A stretch of 55,045 nucleotides of DNA from the NCBI RefSeq assembly GCF_002835995.1, contig NZ_PJBZ01000058.1, positions 1-55,045 of the forward strand. Direction: 5' to 3'. Below the pieces are notes generated by a model. That model saw nothing but the letters and a program-made list of their open reading frames with translations, was not told where the DNA came from and made no database searches. This stretch comes from Psychromonas sp. Urea-02u-13 (GTDB lineage Bacteria > Pseudomonadota > Gammaproteobacteria > Enterobacterales > Psychromonadaceae). The translations under genes and the position numbers were made by a program. This document shows positions 17,842-26,434 of this stretch, one piece after another (the first letter of the stretch is position 1; each line of letters starts with the position of its first letter).

Positions 17842-19208
17842 TGACAAATACGATTCAATCCCAAAGTAGCCAGGTACACTACGATGCTTCAATGCAAGCA
17901 TCATCCACACTCAAAGAACGTATTGTGTGGCTACTATACCTCGGCATACTATTCTTTTTGTTATACGGTTCAGCCAATGAGCTAGCGAGTTTAACTGCGC
18001 CACACCCGGCGTGGTTATTTTCATGGGAAAGTCAGATTCCCTTTATCGAGCTCTTTATCGTACCCTATATGTCGTCTGATATTGTTTTTGTGATTGCCTT
18101 TTTACTCGCTCAAACACGCCTTGAATTACGCACACTTGCCCTGCGTGTTGCTTTTATTGTATTACTTTCGGTAAGCATATTTATTGTTATGCCATTGCAG
18201 TTTTCCTATGCAAAACCTGATATTACCCAGTTCCCATTTTTGTTTACCTTGTTAGAGGCGGATAAACCCTTTAACCAATTACCTTCATTACATGTCAGCT
18301 TTGCGATTGTATTTTGGTTTAGCATGCAGCAACACATCAAGCCCCTCTGGTTAAAAACACTATTAGGTAGTTGGTTATTATTAATAATCATCTCCACCCT
18401 GTTTGTATTCCAACATCATTTTATTGATTTACCAACAGGTTTACTGGTTGGCTTTTCTGCCGTGACTTTACTTAACCCAACCCGTAGTAAATGGCTGTTA
18501 AATTGTTTTATGACACCCAGACATCTAAAAATGGCGTTATATTTTTTAGTCGCGAGCATTCTTCTGATGACGCTTTCTTTTAAAGTCGGCATATGGTTTT
18601 TATACCCCTTTTTATCACTATTAAGTGTCAGCTTAGTGTATGCCTTCGGCTTAAATAACCTGCTTGTGAAGGCAGGTAATAAAGCCAATTTAGTGCAATG
18701 GATAGTATTTTTACCCTATTTTTTAGGTTGTAAATTATCATGGCTATTTTATAAGCGTTCATTGCCTTTATTAGCCAAAGTAGATGAGGGTATTTATTTT
18801 GGCCGTTTTCCGGCACCGAATGAATACAAACAACTCTCTGAATTGCACCTTAAACAGGTGATCAATTTAGCCAGCGAATTACAGTTTAATAAAACCAAAC
18901 TTCCAGAGCATCGATTAAATTTTCTTGATCAAACCATTCAATCGCCAGGTGCATTACATGAAGCGGTGATGCTCATCGAAAATAACAAGCAACAGGGTGT
19001 TTATATTCACTGTGCATTAGGTTTGTCGCGATCAGTATTAGTGATTTGGGCTTGGATGTTATTTAACAAGAAGAGCCCCAGGGAGATAGAACAGATGCTA
19101 CAAACAACCAGGCCTCGTTACGTACAATCAAAATATATGCGTATCAACATTGATTTATACCAACAATTTTTAACAACACGTTTGAACAGCACAGAGCAAG
19201 GAAATTAA
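17841..19208 (+). CDS. ynbD: PAP2 phosphatase-dual-specificity phosphatase fusion, YnbD-like
   Basis: A 455-residue membrane protein. The N-terminal ~300 residues have several membrane spans and PAP2 (phosphatidic acid phosphatase) marks: LPSLHVSFAIVF near residue 148 and HHFIDLPTG near 193. The C-terminal ~140 residues form a cytosolic dual-specificity/tyrosine-type phosphatase with the CX5R loop HCALGLSRS (Cys about 390). E. coli YnbD has the same architecture. In this operon it probably dephosphorylates a phosphatidylalcohol-phosphate intermediate, as PgpP/PTPMT-type enzymes do for phosphatidylglycerophosphate; this is inference. It starts inside the ynbC stop codon and stops one base before ynbB. 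Confidence 0.88.
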   Translation: MTNTIQSQSSQVHYDASMQASSTLKERIVWLLYLGILFFLLYGSANELASLTAPHPAWLFSWESQIPFIELFIVPYMSSDIVFVIAFLLAQTRLELRTLALRVAFIVLLSVSIFIVMPLQFSYAKPDITQFPFLFTLLEADKPFNQLPSLHVSFAIVFWFSMQQHIKPLWLKTLLGSWLLLIIISTLFVFQHHFIDLPTGLLVGFSAVTLLNPTRSKWLLNCFMTPRHLKMALYFLVASILLMTLSFKVGIWFLYPFLSLLSVSLVYAFGLNNLLVKAGNKANLVQWIVFLPYFLGCKLSWLFYKRSLPLLAKVDEGIYFGRFPAPNEYKQLSELHLKQVINLASELQFNKTKLPEHRLNFLDQTIQSPGALHEAVMLIENNKQQGVYIHCALGLSRSVLVIWAWMLFNKKSPREIEQMLQTTRPRYVQSKYMRINIDLYQQFLTTRLNSTEQGN

Positions 19209-19209
19209 C

Positions 19210-20145
19210 ATGTTTGCAAATATCCCCTTACATTCAAAATATGCAATGCTCACAGTGTTTGCCCTGTTAGTTATCGCAACAACGATTCGTTTAATATTAA
19301 AGCTTCGTTCACCTAATACTGATTACACTGAGCTACGCCAACGTATTCAGTCATGGTGGTGGATGATAGGCATCATGTTTTTTGTGTTTATTTTTAGCGA
19401 AACAGCAACCATAGTGTTCTTTGCTTTTTTAAGCTTTTTAGCATTAAAAGAATTTTTATCAATTGTGCCAATGCGCATGGTAGATAGGCGTGCTGTTTTT
19501 TGGTTATACCTTTCTATTCCACTGCAATATTACTGGGTCAGCCAAGCTTACTTTGGCATGTTCATTATTTTCATCCCTATTTATGTTTTCCTCTTTATTC
19601 CCATTCGAATGGTCTTAATTGGAGAAACAAAAGGTTTTATAAAATCAGCTGGTGTATTGCATTGGTCGGTGATGTTAACGGTCTTTTCGGTTAGCCATAT
19701 CGCCTTTTTACTGGTATTGCCTGAAAAGAATGCCCTCGGAGGTGGTGTTGGTCTTATTTTATACTTGATATTTATGACGCAATTCAACGATGTATGCCAA
19801 TACATCTGGGGAAAAATGCTTGGTAAACACAAGATAATCCCTAAAGTAAGCCCTAATAAAACATGGGAAGGTTTTATCGGAGGTTTAGTGACTCTCACTA
19901 TTACCTCTGGTTTTATCGCCCCTTACCTCACGCCTCTGACTTGGATAGAAGGACTAGGTGCAGGGTTAATCATTTGCATTGGTGGATTTTTTGGCGATGT
20001 TGTATTGTCATCGGTTAAACGCGATTTAAACATCAAAGACAGTAGCCAATTAATTCCAGGTCATGGCGGCATTTTAGATCGCATTGATAGCCTCATTTAC
20101 ACCGCGCCTCTTTTCTTCCATTACCTCTATTTTTTACACTACTAA
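19210..20145 (+). CDS. ynbB: Phosphatidate cytidylyltransferase-like protein, YnbB-like
   Basis: A 311-residue polytopic membrane enzyme of the CdsA family, which makes CDP-diacylglycerol from CTP and phosphatidic acid. The CdsA signature is at about residues 267-299: SSVKRDLNIKDSSQLIPGHG then GILDRIDSLIY. Upstream, SPNKTWEGFIGG is the second family block. In the operon it would supply the CDP-lipid used by the YnbA-type transferase. As a paralogue it probably does not replace the housekeeping cdsA. It begins ATG two bases after the ynbD stop with AAGGAAATT as RBS. Confidence 0.9.
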   Translation: MFANIPLHSKYAMLTVFALLVIATTIRLILKLRSPNTDYTELRQRIQSWWWMIGIMFFVFIFSETATIVFFAFLSFLALKEFLSIVPMRMVDRRAVFWLYLSIPLQYYWVSQAYFGMFIIFIPIYVFLFIPIRMVLIGETKGFIKSAGVLHWSVMLTVFSVSHIAFLLVLPEKNALGGGVGLILYLIFMTQFNDVCQYIWGKMLGKHKIIPKVSPNKTWEGFIGGLVTLTITSGFIAPYLTPLTWIEGLGAGLIICIGGFFGDVVLSSVKRDLNIKDSSQLIPGHGGILDRIDSLIYTAPLFFHYLYFLHY

Positions 20146-20147
20146 TT

Positions 20148-20795
20148 ATGATGACACGTATTCTAAAAGTATTATTCTTTGCACTGTTCATTAAACCGAT
20201 TGTATTTATTATCTTGGGTTTAAATATCACTTTCAGAGAAAAACTCCCCCTAAAGGGCCCTGCTTTATTAGCACCTAACCATAATAGTCACCTTGATACG
20301 ATGGTATTAATTAGTCTATACCCCTTATCCAAAATACATAAGGTACGCCCTGTTGCGGCTGCTGATTATTTCTTATCAAATAAATTGTTAGCGTGGTTTT
20401 CATTAAATGTGATTGGCATTATTCCACTGGATAGAAAAGGAGGAACCAATCGAGATGAGATTTTTTCAGACTGCTTAGAGGCGTTAGATAACGGCGATAT
20501 TCTGGTCGTATTTCCAGAAGGTTCACGTGGTGAACCAGAGCAACTATCTAGTCTTAAAAAAGGTATTTATTACCTTTCAAAGGAACATGGTCACGTACCA
20601 ATAACACCGATTGTGATGCATGGTTTAGGCCGTTCATTACCCCGTGGCGAAGGATTATTTGTACCTTTTAACTGCGATATTGTGATTGGTGATAGCCTGT
20701 TAGTTCAAGATTCTACAGAGCAAATTCAAAGCACCCTATTACCTGCTTATCATCATCTCTATCAATACTGTTTAACACGCCAAGATGAAGAATAA
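20148..20795 (+). CDS. PlsC-type lysophospholipid acyltransferase
   Basis: A 215-residue membrane-associated 1-acylglycerol-3-phosphate acyltransferase-family protein. Motif I is N44-H-N-S-H-L-D50 and motif III is FPEGSRGEPE at about residues 122-131; IGIIPLDRKG is motif II. It transfers an acyl chain to a lyso-lipid. ATG at 20148 lies two bases after the ynbB stop, and a second Met follows directly. E. coli ynbABCD has no such gene; here it extends the lipid operon and could reacylate the product of the YnbC hydrolase domain (inference). A strong hairpin follows. Confidence 0.9.
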   Translation: MMTRILKVLFFALFIKPIVFIILGLNITFREKLPLKGPALLAPNHNSHLDTMVLISLYPLSKIHKVRPVAAADYFLSNKLLAWFSLNVIGIIPLDRKGGTNRDEIFSDCLEALDNGDILVVFPEGSRGEPEQLSSLKKGIYYLSKEHGHVPITPIVMHGLGRSLPRGEGLFVPFNCDIVIGDSLLVQDSTEQIQSTLLPAYHHLYQYCLTRQDEE

Positions 20796-20829
20796 CCTAC
20801 GACTAGCGCTTACTTTGTAATATTAATAA

Positions 20830-20876
20830 CAAAAAAAGGCCTGCTCTTCATTATCAAAGAACAGGCCTCGCTTTAT
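20830..20876. terminator. Bidirectional terminator between convergent genes
   Basis: The stem AGGCCTG / CAGGCCT (20837-20868), extended by TCTT/AAGA across one mismatch, has A7 on the left and a T-rich right side. It serves the lipid operon on the plus strand and, with a T7 tail, the oxidoreductase gene on the minus strand. Confidence 0.85.
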
Positions 20877-20886
20877 ATTATTTTAT

Positions 20887-21864
20887 TTATGCAGTTAGTG
20901 TGATTTTACCGACCGCTTTACCTGACGAGTGATGATCATGTGCTTGTGCGACTTCCCAAATCGAGTAGTCACTTGCATCGATGATAGGAGTGATTTTACC
21001 TGCATCAACGTATTCAGCAATCTCAGTCAAAATAGCACCGTGTGCGGCATGGTTAATACCGTGGCAAAGTGGCACAAGCATTAACACACTATGAAATGAC
21101 AAGCTTTTAAGTGCAATTTGTAGTGGATCAGCAATCGGTAAAATAGTCGCTACGTGGCCATTAAATTTAGCAGCTTCGAAAGATTTCTCAATATTATCAC
21201 CGGCAACCGTATCAAAGATTTTATCAAAACCCTGTCCATCGGTATAAGCAGCAACATATTCTGCTACTGATTGTTTGCTGTAATCAACGAGGTTATCGGC
21301 GCCTAATGTTTTTGCTAGCGCTTCGTTTGCAGTGCCGTAAGTTGTTGTTACGTTTGCACCTAATACTTTTGCTAACTGAACAGCAATATGACCAACACCC
21401 CCTGTTGCGCCATGAATAAGTACGTTATCACCCGCTTGAACATTCATTTTTTGTACTAATGCTTCATAAGAAGTAATAGCAACAAGCGGTAATGCAGCGG
21501 CTTGTTTCATGGTTAATGTTGTTGGTTTTTGAGCCATTAAACGCGCGTCAACCAACATGAATTCAGCCAATGCGCCATCAACACCGTTAATACCACCCGC
21601 CATACCGTAAACTTCATCGCCCACTTTAAAGTTAGTCACATCACTGGCTACTTCTACAACAATACCAGCAACATCCCCGTGTAATACTTCAGGTAAGTTT
21701 GCAGACCAAGGCAGTTCGATTGAACGTAACATAACGTCTAATGGGTTAACGCTGCTTGCTTTAACTTCAACAACCATGTGCCCTGCTTTGGCAACGGGTT
21801 TTGCTTTTTCAACAAGTTGAAAAACGTCAGAAGAACCGATTTCTTTAATGATCATTGCTTTCAT
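20887..21864 (-). CDS. Zinc-free medium-chain dehydrogenase, quinone oxidoreductase-like
   Basis: A 325-residue MDR-superfamily NADPH-dependent oxidoreductase of the quinone reductase/enoyl reductase type. The N-terminal GroES-like domain has VKASSVNPLDVMLR and LHGDVAGIVVEV with no catalytic zinc cysteines. The Rossmann domain begins LIHGATGGVGHIAVQLAK at about residue 147. The C-terminal HDHHSSGKAVGKITLT is typical of the group. The LysR gene at 22412 is divergent from it and is a candidate regulator, separated by a 550-bp region that includes a large minisatellite. Physiological substrate unknown. Confidence 0.9.
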   Translation of the reverse strand: MKAMIIKEIGSSDVFQLVEKAKPVAKAGHMVVEVKASSVNPLDVMLRSIELPWSANLPEVLHGDVAGIVVEVASDVTNFKVGDEVYGMAGGINGVDGALAEFMLVDARLMAQKPTTLTMKQAAALPLVAITSYEALVQKMNVQAGDNVLIHGATGGVGHIAVQLAKVLGANVTTTYGTANEALAKTLGADNLVDYSKQSVAEYVAAYTDGQGFDKIFDTVAGDNIEKSFEAAKFNGHVATILPIADPLQIALKSLSFHSVLMLVPLCHGINHAAHGAILTEIAEYVDAGKITPIIDASDYSIWEVAQAHDHHSSGKAVGKITLTA

Positions 21865-22091
21865 ATTTTTGCTCTCTTATTTTGTTTAGTTACTTGGCGT
21901 ATCACTTATGAAGTGCTTATAAAGTACTTAGGAACGCGCTTAAAATGTATTGGGAACGTTGTTTCTTCGCTACTTTCAGCGACTAGTTCGTTTCAGTGGG
22001 GCTATTCTATGTGTTGTCAGCAGAGCAAACCATTACCCAAATAACAAATTACCTTTGCCTTTTAAGCAACGCCAATCTAAAATCCATCACA

Positions 22092-22381
22092 TGCTGATAG
22101 CTACTAGCTGATAGCTGATAGCTGATAGCTGATAGCTGATAGCTACTAGCTACTAGCTGATAGCTGATAGCTGATAGCTGATAGCTACTAGCTGATAGCT
22201 ACTAGCTGATAGCTACTAGCTGATAGCTACTAGCTACTAGCTACTAGCTACTAGCTACTAGCTACTAGCTACTAGCTACTAGCTACTAGCTGATAGCTGA
22301 TAGCTGATAGCTACTAGCTGATAGCTGATGGCTGATAGCTGATAGCTACTAGCTGATAGCTACTAGCTGATGGCTGATGGC
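22092..22381. repeat. 41-copy heptanucleotide minisatellite
   Basis: Exactly 41 consecutive 7-bp units fill 22092-22378, followed by a partial GGC. Units are AGCTGAT or AGCTACT; the first is TGCTGAT and two near the right end are GGCTGAT. AGCTACT units cluster in the centre (nine in a row from 22225) and AGCTGAT toward both sides. The array ends about 30 bases from the LysR start codon, just before its RBS, in the divergent promoter region of the oxidoreductase and LysR genes. The rest of 21865-22091 shows no gene. Confidence 0.95.
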
Positions 22382-22411
22382 ATTATCAAGTAGCGTGATA
22401 AGGAAATAAAA

Positions 22412-23311
22412 ATGAGTTCATTGAATCGGCTACAGTATTTTAACTGTGTAGTAGAAACAGGCAGTATCTCTGAAGCGAGTCGCATCTTTGATGTGCAACC
22501 TTCATCTATCTCACGGCAATTGGCGGTGCTTGAAAAAGAGCTTGGGGTACGGCTATTAAATAAAACTACCCGCAATACAGGTTTAACCGAAGCGGGCCAA
22601 AAGTATTATGAATTTTCTCAGCGTATTGTTTCAGAGTTTGATGAAGCTAAACGTGCGGTGAATGATTTACAAGAAACGCCTAAAGGTAAACTGCAAGTGA
22701 ATATGACAGTCGGCTTTGGTGAAAGCATCATATTGCCGTTAATGGCAAAGTTTATGGCGTTGTACCCGAATATTGATATCAAGCTTGAGTTAAGCGAACG
22801 TGTTGTTGATTTAGTTGATGAGAATGTTGATGTGGCAATTCGTAGTGGCCGTTTAGCAGACTCCAATATGATTGCTAAACACTTGGCTTATAACAACTTT
22901 ATGTTATGCGCTAGCCCAGCATACTTAACCAATAATGGCACGCCTCAAATTCCTGAAGAACTAAACGAACATCGATGTATTCGTTACAGTTACCCACGTT
23001 GGCAAGATTGGTATTTAATGGCCGAGCAACGGACAAAATTAAACATCAATAATACCCTGTCAGTGAACTCAGTAAATGGTCAAAAACAGTTATTATTAAC
23101 CGGTGCAGGATTAGCCTTAATGCCCTTTTGGGCAGTTAAAAAAGAGCTCGCAGAAGGCACACTTGTTCATGTGATGCCCAAGGTTGTATTAAGTCCCTAT
23201 GAAGAGCTCAGCTCTACCTACGCGATTTATTTAAAACGCGATATGGTTTCAGTTAAAACACGGGTCTTCTTGGATTTTTTGGTTGAGAATATTACTGGGC
23301 TAGAAATCTAA
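22412..23311 (+). CDS. LysR-family transcriptional regulator
   Basis: A 299-residue LysR regulator. The HTH is FNCVVETGSISEASRIF and VQPSSISRQLAVLEKELG, then LLNKTTRNTGLTEAGQKYYE, typical of the CrgA/AaeR-like branch. The effector domain contains VDVAIRSGRLADSNMIAKHL, a frequent motif there. ATG at 22412 has AAGGA well placed. Its promoter must lie within or left of the 41-unit heptanucleotide array. It is divergent from the quinone oxidoreductase-like gene, the most likely target. Confidence 0.9.
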   Translation: MSSLNRLQYFNCVVETGSISEASRIFDVQPSSISRQLAVLEKELGVRLLNKTTRNTGLTEAGQKYYEFSQRIVSEFDEAKRAVNDLQETPKGKLQVNMTVGFGESIILPLMAKFMALYPNIDIKLELSERVVDLVDENVDVAIRSGRLADSNMIAKHLAYNNFMLCASPAYLTNNGTPQIPEELNEHRCIRYSYPRWQDWYLMAEQRTKLNINNTLSVNSVNGQKQLLLTGAGLALMPFWAVKKELAEGTLVHVMPKVVLSPYEELSSTYAIYLKRDMVSVKTRVFLDFLVENITGLEI

Positions 23312-23470
23312 GCCAGTCTTGATGACAAAAAATAATGGTAAAGAGTGATGGTAGAGAGTAATGACAGAGAATAATGGGTCGTACATATAAAGATTCGTCG
23401 GATGTTCTTTTCTACTATTCAGTTAACAAAAAGAACATCTCAATTTTTACTCAAAGCTCAGCAGCAGTTT

Positions 23471-23788
23471 CTATGTGATCTGCTTTCTGCCTTTAAATTG
23501 ATTTTCACATTCATAAGAGCCCATTTCGAACTCACGGCAAATCCAAGGTCTATTTTCATAGATAGTACACATTTGTGTATCTCGGTCTAACGCGGCACAA
23601 CGGCCATCTTCCTCTAAGCGTAACATAGTTTCACCGCCATACTCATCAAAATCAATATAGCGTTCAGGCACACCGGTATCAGAAATGATCAACACCTCTA
23701 AACTACAGCAAGCAGCAAGGCAGGCAGAACAAGTGGCTTTCGTTTCTGGCATTTCAGGCACGGCTATATTTTTTACGCTAATAGTCAT
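23471..23788 (-). CDS. YkgJ-family cysteine-cluster protein
   Basis: A 105-residue CxxCxxxCC protein of the YkgJ/Fe-S-zinc cluster family (UPF0153 type). Conserved cysteines are in TCSACLAACC, MCTIYENRPWICREF and YECEN, with GRCAALDRDTQMC between. These proteins are thought to bind a metal or iron-sulfur cluster; function is not established. ATG at 23788 is used; a TTG three codons earlier (23797) is possible and no good RBS is visible. It stands alone between LysR (plus) and the qnr-like gene (plus). Confidence 0.85.
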   Translation of the reverse strand: MTISVKNIAVPEMPETKATCSACLAACCSLEVLIISDTGVPERYIDFDEYGGETMLRLEEDGRCAALDRDTQMCTIYENRPWICREFEMGSYECENQFKGRKQIT

Positions 23789-24103
23789 AAACAACAATCA
23801 ATTCTATTTAAATTTAGGGGACAGAGAGTCGATAGCGCACTCATCTTATAGCGCTGCATCATATAGTAATCAGCATATAATTGCCTGTTTTTCATTTTAA
23901 GGTGCATACCCATCCAGCATTTAAACTATTTTCAATGTCTGCAACACTGATGAAGGAATGAAACAGTGCTTAGCATTCGATTATCCCCCCTTAGAATCGT
24001 GATTTGAGGTGTTTTTAACATGCTGATTTTAAAGGAGTTAATAAATTGGATTTTGCCTATTTTACAGTGTTAGTCTTACCCTATTGAACATTTGGGAGAC
24101 AAC
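23789..24103. other. Upstream region of the qnr-like gene
   Basis: No gene found. It must hold the qnr-like promoter. I looked for a LexA operator (CTGT-N8-ACAG), known upstream of qnrB, and found none. The RBS GGGAG sits at 24092-24097. Confidence 0.45.
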
Positions 24104-24760
24104 ATGAAACACAACAAAAAAACCTTTCAAGAGCATGATTTTTCGAAACAATTATTACAAGATACCATTTTTACAGAGTGTCTCTTTTATCAGTGTGACT
24201 TCAGCCGTGCAGACTTGCGTGATGCGCAGTTTATTAACTGTAAATTTATAGAAGTAGGCGACAATGTTGGTTGCCAGTTTAACTACACCGATTTACGTGA
24301 TGCGAGTTTCAAACATTGCAAATTGAGCATGGCAAATTTTCAGGGTGCCAATGGGTTTGGCATGGAGTTTAGAGACTGTGATTTACAAGGTGCGAATTTT
24401 AGTAAAACCAGTTTTGTAAATCAGATATCTCATCAAAGTTATTTTTGTTCTGTTTACATCACCAGCTGTAATTTGTCTTATAGCAACTTTGAAAAACAAT
24501 GCATTGAGAAGTGTGATCTCTTTGAAAACCGTTGGACAGGCGCTAATCTACAACAAGCTTCTTTTAAAGGGTCTGATTTAAGTCGTGGTGAGTTTTCAGC
24601 CGATAGCTGGCAACAGTTTGATATGCAGTTTTGTGACTTAAGTAATTGTGAATTAATCGGATTAGATCCACGCCGTATCAATTTAAACGGCGTGAAAATC
24701 TGTGACTGGCAACAAGAGCAACTCTTAGAGCCACTGGGTCTTGTTATTTTACCAAGCTAG
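24104..24760 (+). CDS. qnr: Qnr-family pentapeptide repeat protein
   Basis: Starting at ATG 24104 the protein has 218 residues, the typical Qnr length. It is a right-handed quadrilateral beta-helix built from A(D/N)LXX-like pentapeptides: DFSRADLRDAQFINCKF, ADFxx-type LSMANFQGAN and DLQGANFSKTSF. The two Qnr loops are recognisable: loop A near VGDNVGCQFNYTDL and loop B near VNQISHQSYFCSVYITSCN, as are YSNFEKQCIEKCDLFENRW, GSDLSRGEFS and the C-terminal LLEPLGLVI dimer segment. Qnr proteins bind DNA gyrase and topoisomerase IV and lower quinolone susceptibility; marine Gammaproteobacteria carry chromosomal ones. A TTG four codons upstream is an alternative start but would overlap the GGGAG RBS. 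There are no mobile-element signs. Confidence 0.92.
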   Translation: MKHNKKTFQEHDFSKQLLQDTIFTECLFYQCDFSRADLRDAQFINCKFIEVGDNVGCQFNYTDLRDASFKHCKLSMANFQGANGFGMEFRDCDLQGANFSKTSFVNQISHQSYFCSVYITSCNLSYSNFEKQCIEKCDLFENRWTGANLQQASFKGSDLSRGEFSADSWQQFDMQFCDLSNCELIGLDPRRINLNGVKICDWQQEQLLEPLGLVILPS

Positions 24761-24767
24761 GAAAGAT

Positions 24768-24914
24768 AGCTTTCAGCCGTCAGCTATCAGTAAGTTCACA
24801 ACCATTTCACCACGAAGAAAAACATTAAAAACACTTCGTGGTGAATCGCTTTTGACGTTGCACTTGACCTTACTGACAGCTGATAGCTGATAGCTAATAA
24901 CTGAAGGCTGTTTT
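24768..24914. repeat. Nested palindrome with AGCTGATAGCT-type arms
   Basis: A 12-bp central stem (24806-24817 with 24834-24845, arm TTCACCACGAAG) sits inside imperfect outer arms: left CAGCTATCAGTAAG and right CTTACTGACAGCTGATAGCT, capped by AGCTTTCAG / CTGAAGGCT. It lies exactly between the convergent qnr-like and hflX genes, so it may terminate both. Its arms share the unit of the heptanucleotide array at 22092 and resemble the sequence at 51189-51216. Confidence 0.7.
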
Positions 24915-24917
24915 TAT

Positions 24918-26279
24918 TTATTTGTTAAAAGACGTTTGCAGCATTTTATGTAAACGCTCTAGTGCCACAGGACTGGCTTTAACTGTTAGGCGCATACCAT
25001 CTTCATGATATTGCTCTTCGATAACTTGCATTTTACTGTGAATCTCACCCATGATACCGCTTGCGGTATAAGGGATATTAAAACAAGCAGCACACATTTT
25101 CTTTTCCAAGAAAGTTTGAATTTCTTGATGAACCATCGCAACATCGCTCTTATCACGCGTGCTGATTTGTAGCGCATCAGGGTATTCTTCTAAAAGCTCT
25201 AATTGACGTTCTTCGCTAATACAATCCACTTTATTAAGTAACAGTATCTTGTTACTAAAATCGACATTTAGCTCGCCTAATACATGATCAACCACCGCTA
25301 ATTGTGATTCGAAGTTTACATCCGATGCATCCACTACATAAAGCAGTAAAGCAGCATCTTTTGCTTCTTCTAAGGTTGAGTGGAATGATGCCACTAAATC
25401 ATGTGGTAGCTTTTTAATAAAACCAACGGTATCAGAAATCAAAATACGTGGTTGTGTCGGTGGCTGCAGCGTACGAACCGTTGTGTCTAACGTCGCAAAT
25501 AACTTATCTTCAACTAAAACTTCCGAGTCAGTTAAGGCACGCATTAATGATGACTTACCGGCATTGGTGTAACCCACCAGCGCGACACATTGTTGCTCTA
25601 CACGGCCACTACGACGACCTTGCATTTCACCTTGCAACTTAATTAACTCACGTTTTAAATCGGCAATTTTATCGCGAATACGACGACGATTAATTTCAAA
25701 AGCCGTTTCACCAATCCAGCTACCTTTTTGACGCTCACGGTCACCACTGTTTTCATCACGAATACGTGGCGTTAAGTAGTTCAATCTTGCGATTTCTACT
25801 TGTAACTTAGCCGTACGGGTACGGGCATGTTTACTAAATATTTCGATAATAACGCGGGTACGGTCGTAAACTTCAACGCCTAATGCCAGTTCAACACTGC
25901 GTAATTGATTCGGGCTTAATTCACAATCGAAGACCACGACATTCGCCATCTCTTGCGTTTCTGATGCGGCTAATAAATCGCTGACTTGGTCTTGGTTAAA
26001 ATTAACCTCAACGTCATCTTGTGGCGGCAGTTCTTCATCGTTGGTTAAGGCAGCTAACTCTTCGAGTTTGCCTGAGCCTAATACCGATAGCTGTTTGGTA
26101 GATTGTTGGCGCTGTGTTTGCTTACCCACCACAACAAATCCTAAGGTCGTCACTAACCGACCTAATTCAGATAATGATTCGTCTACTTCCAGTTGCGTAA
26201 CATCTGGGGTGCGAATAGAAATTAGTAAGGCGCGGGTAACAGAGTTATCTGCTGTAGTGATCGACATAATGTGGCTCAT
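24918..26279 (-). CDS. hflX: GTPase HflX
   Basis: A 453-residue HflX-type GTPase, which splits or rescues stalled 70S ribosomes under stress. The N-terminal HflX domain contains GSGKLEELAAL and VVFDCELSPNQLRSVELALG; a coiled linker includes ARTRTAKLQVEIARLNYLTPR. The G domain has G1 GYTNAGKSS, G3 DTVGF and G4 NKVD. The C-terminal ~100 residues hold the ribosome-contact tail. ATG at 26279 is taken; Met5 is an alternative. It is not in the usual miaA-hfq-hflX operon, so it may be a second copy. Confidence 0.9.
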   Translation of the reverse strand: MSHIMSITTADNSVTRALLISIRTPDVTQLEVDESLSELGRLVTTLGFVVVGKQTQRQQSTKQLSVLGSGKLEELAALTNDEELPPQDDVEVNFNQDQVSDLLAASETQEMANVVVFDCELSPNQLRSVELALGVEVYDRTRVIIEIFSKHARTRTAKLQVEIARLNYLTPRIRDENSGDRERQKGSWIGETAFEINRRRIRDKIADLKRELIKLQGEMQGRRSGRVEQQCVALVGYTNAGKSSLMRALTDSEVLVEDKLFATLDTTVRTLQPPTQPRILISDTVGFIKKLPHDLVASFHSTLEEAKDAALLLYVVDASDVNFESQLAVVDHVLGELNVDFSNKILLLNKVDCISEERQLELLEEYPDALQISTRDKSDVAMVHQEIQTFLEKKMCAACFNIPYTASGIMGEIHSKMQVIEEQYHEDGMRLTVKASPVALERLHKMLQTSFNK

Positions 26280-26375
26280 TGCTTAAAGTAATATGCTGTG
26301 CATCCTACGCGTTTGTGCTGTGCTTATAAACGCATTTCGCGGCTGATGACAGAATCAGGTGGAAGTCGTGACTTA

Positions 26376-26418
26376 AAATAGGCACTACCCTTCATCAATC
26401 TGATGGCAGTGCCTTTAT
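26376..26418 (-). terminator. Terminator of the pvs operon
   Basis: The stem AGGCACT / AGTGCCT (26380-26414), with an inner ATCA/TGAT pairing, lies 21 bases after the last gene of the siderophore operon. Read on the minus strand it is followed by ATTTTAAG. Confidence 0.7.
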
Positions 26419-26434
26419 ACATTAGCTTTATGGA

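Noticed and set aside
22092-22381. Heptanucleotide array as a CRISPR array
   Set aside because: The units are contiguous 7-mers with no spacers, and no cas gene is present.
23941-24103. SOS (LexA) operator upstream of the qnr-like gene
   Set aside because: No CTGT-N8-ACAG motif was found in the upstream region.
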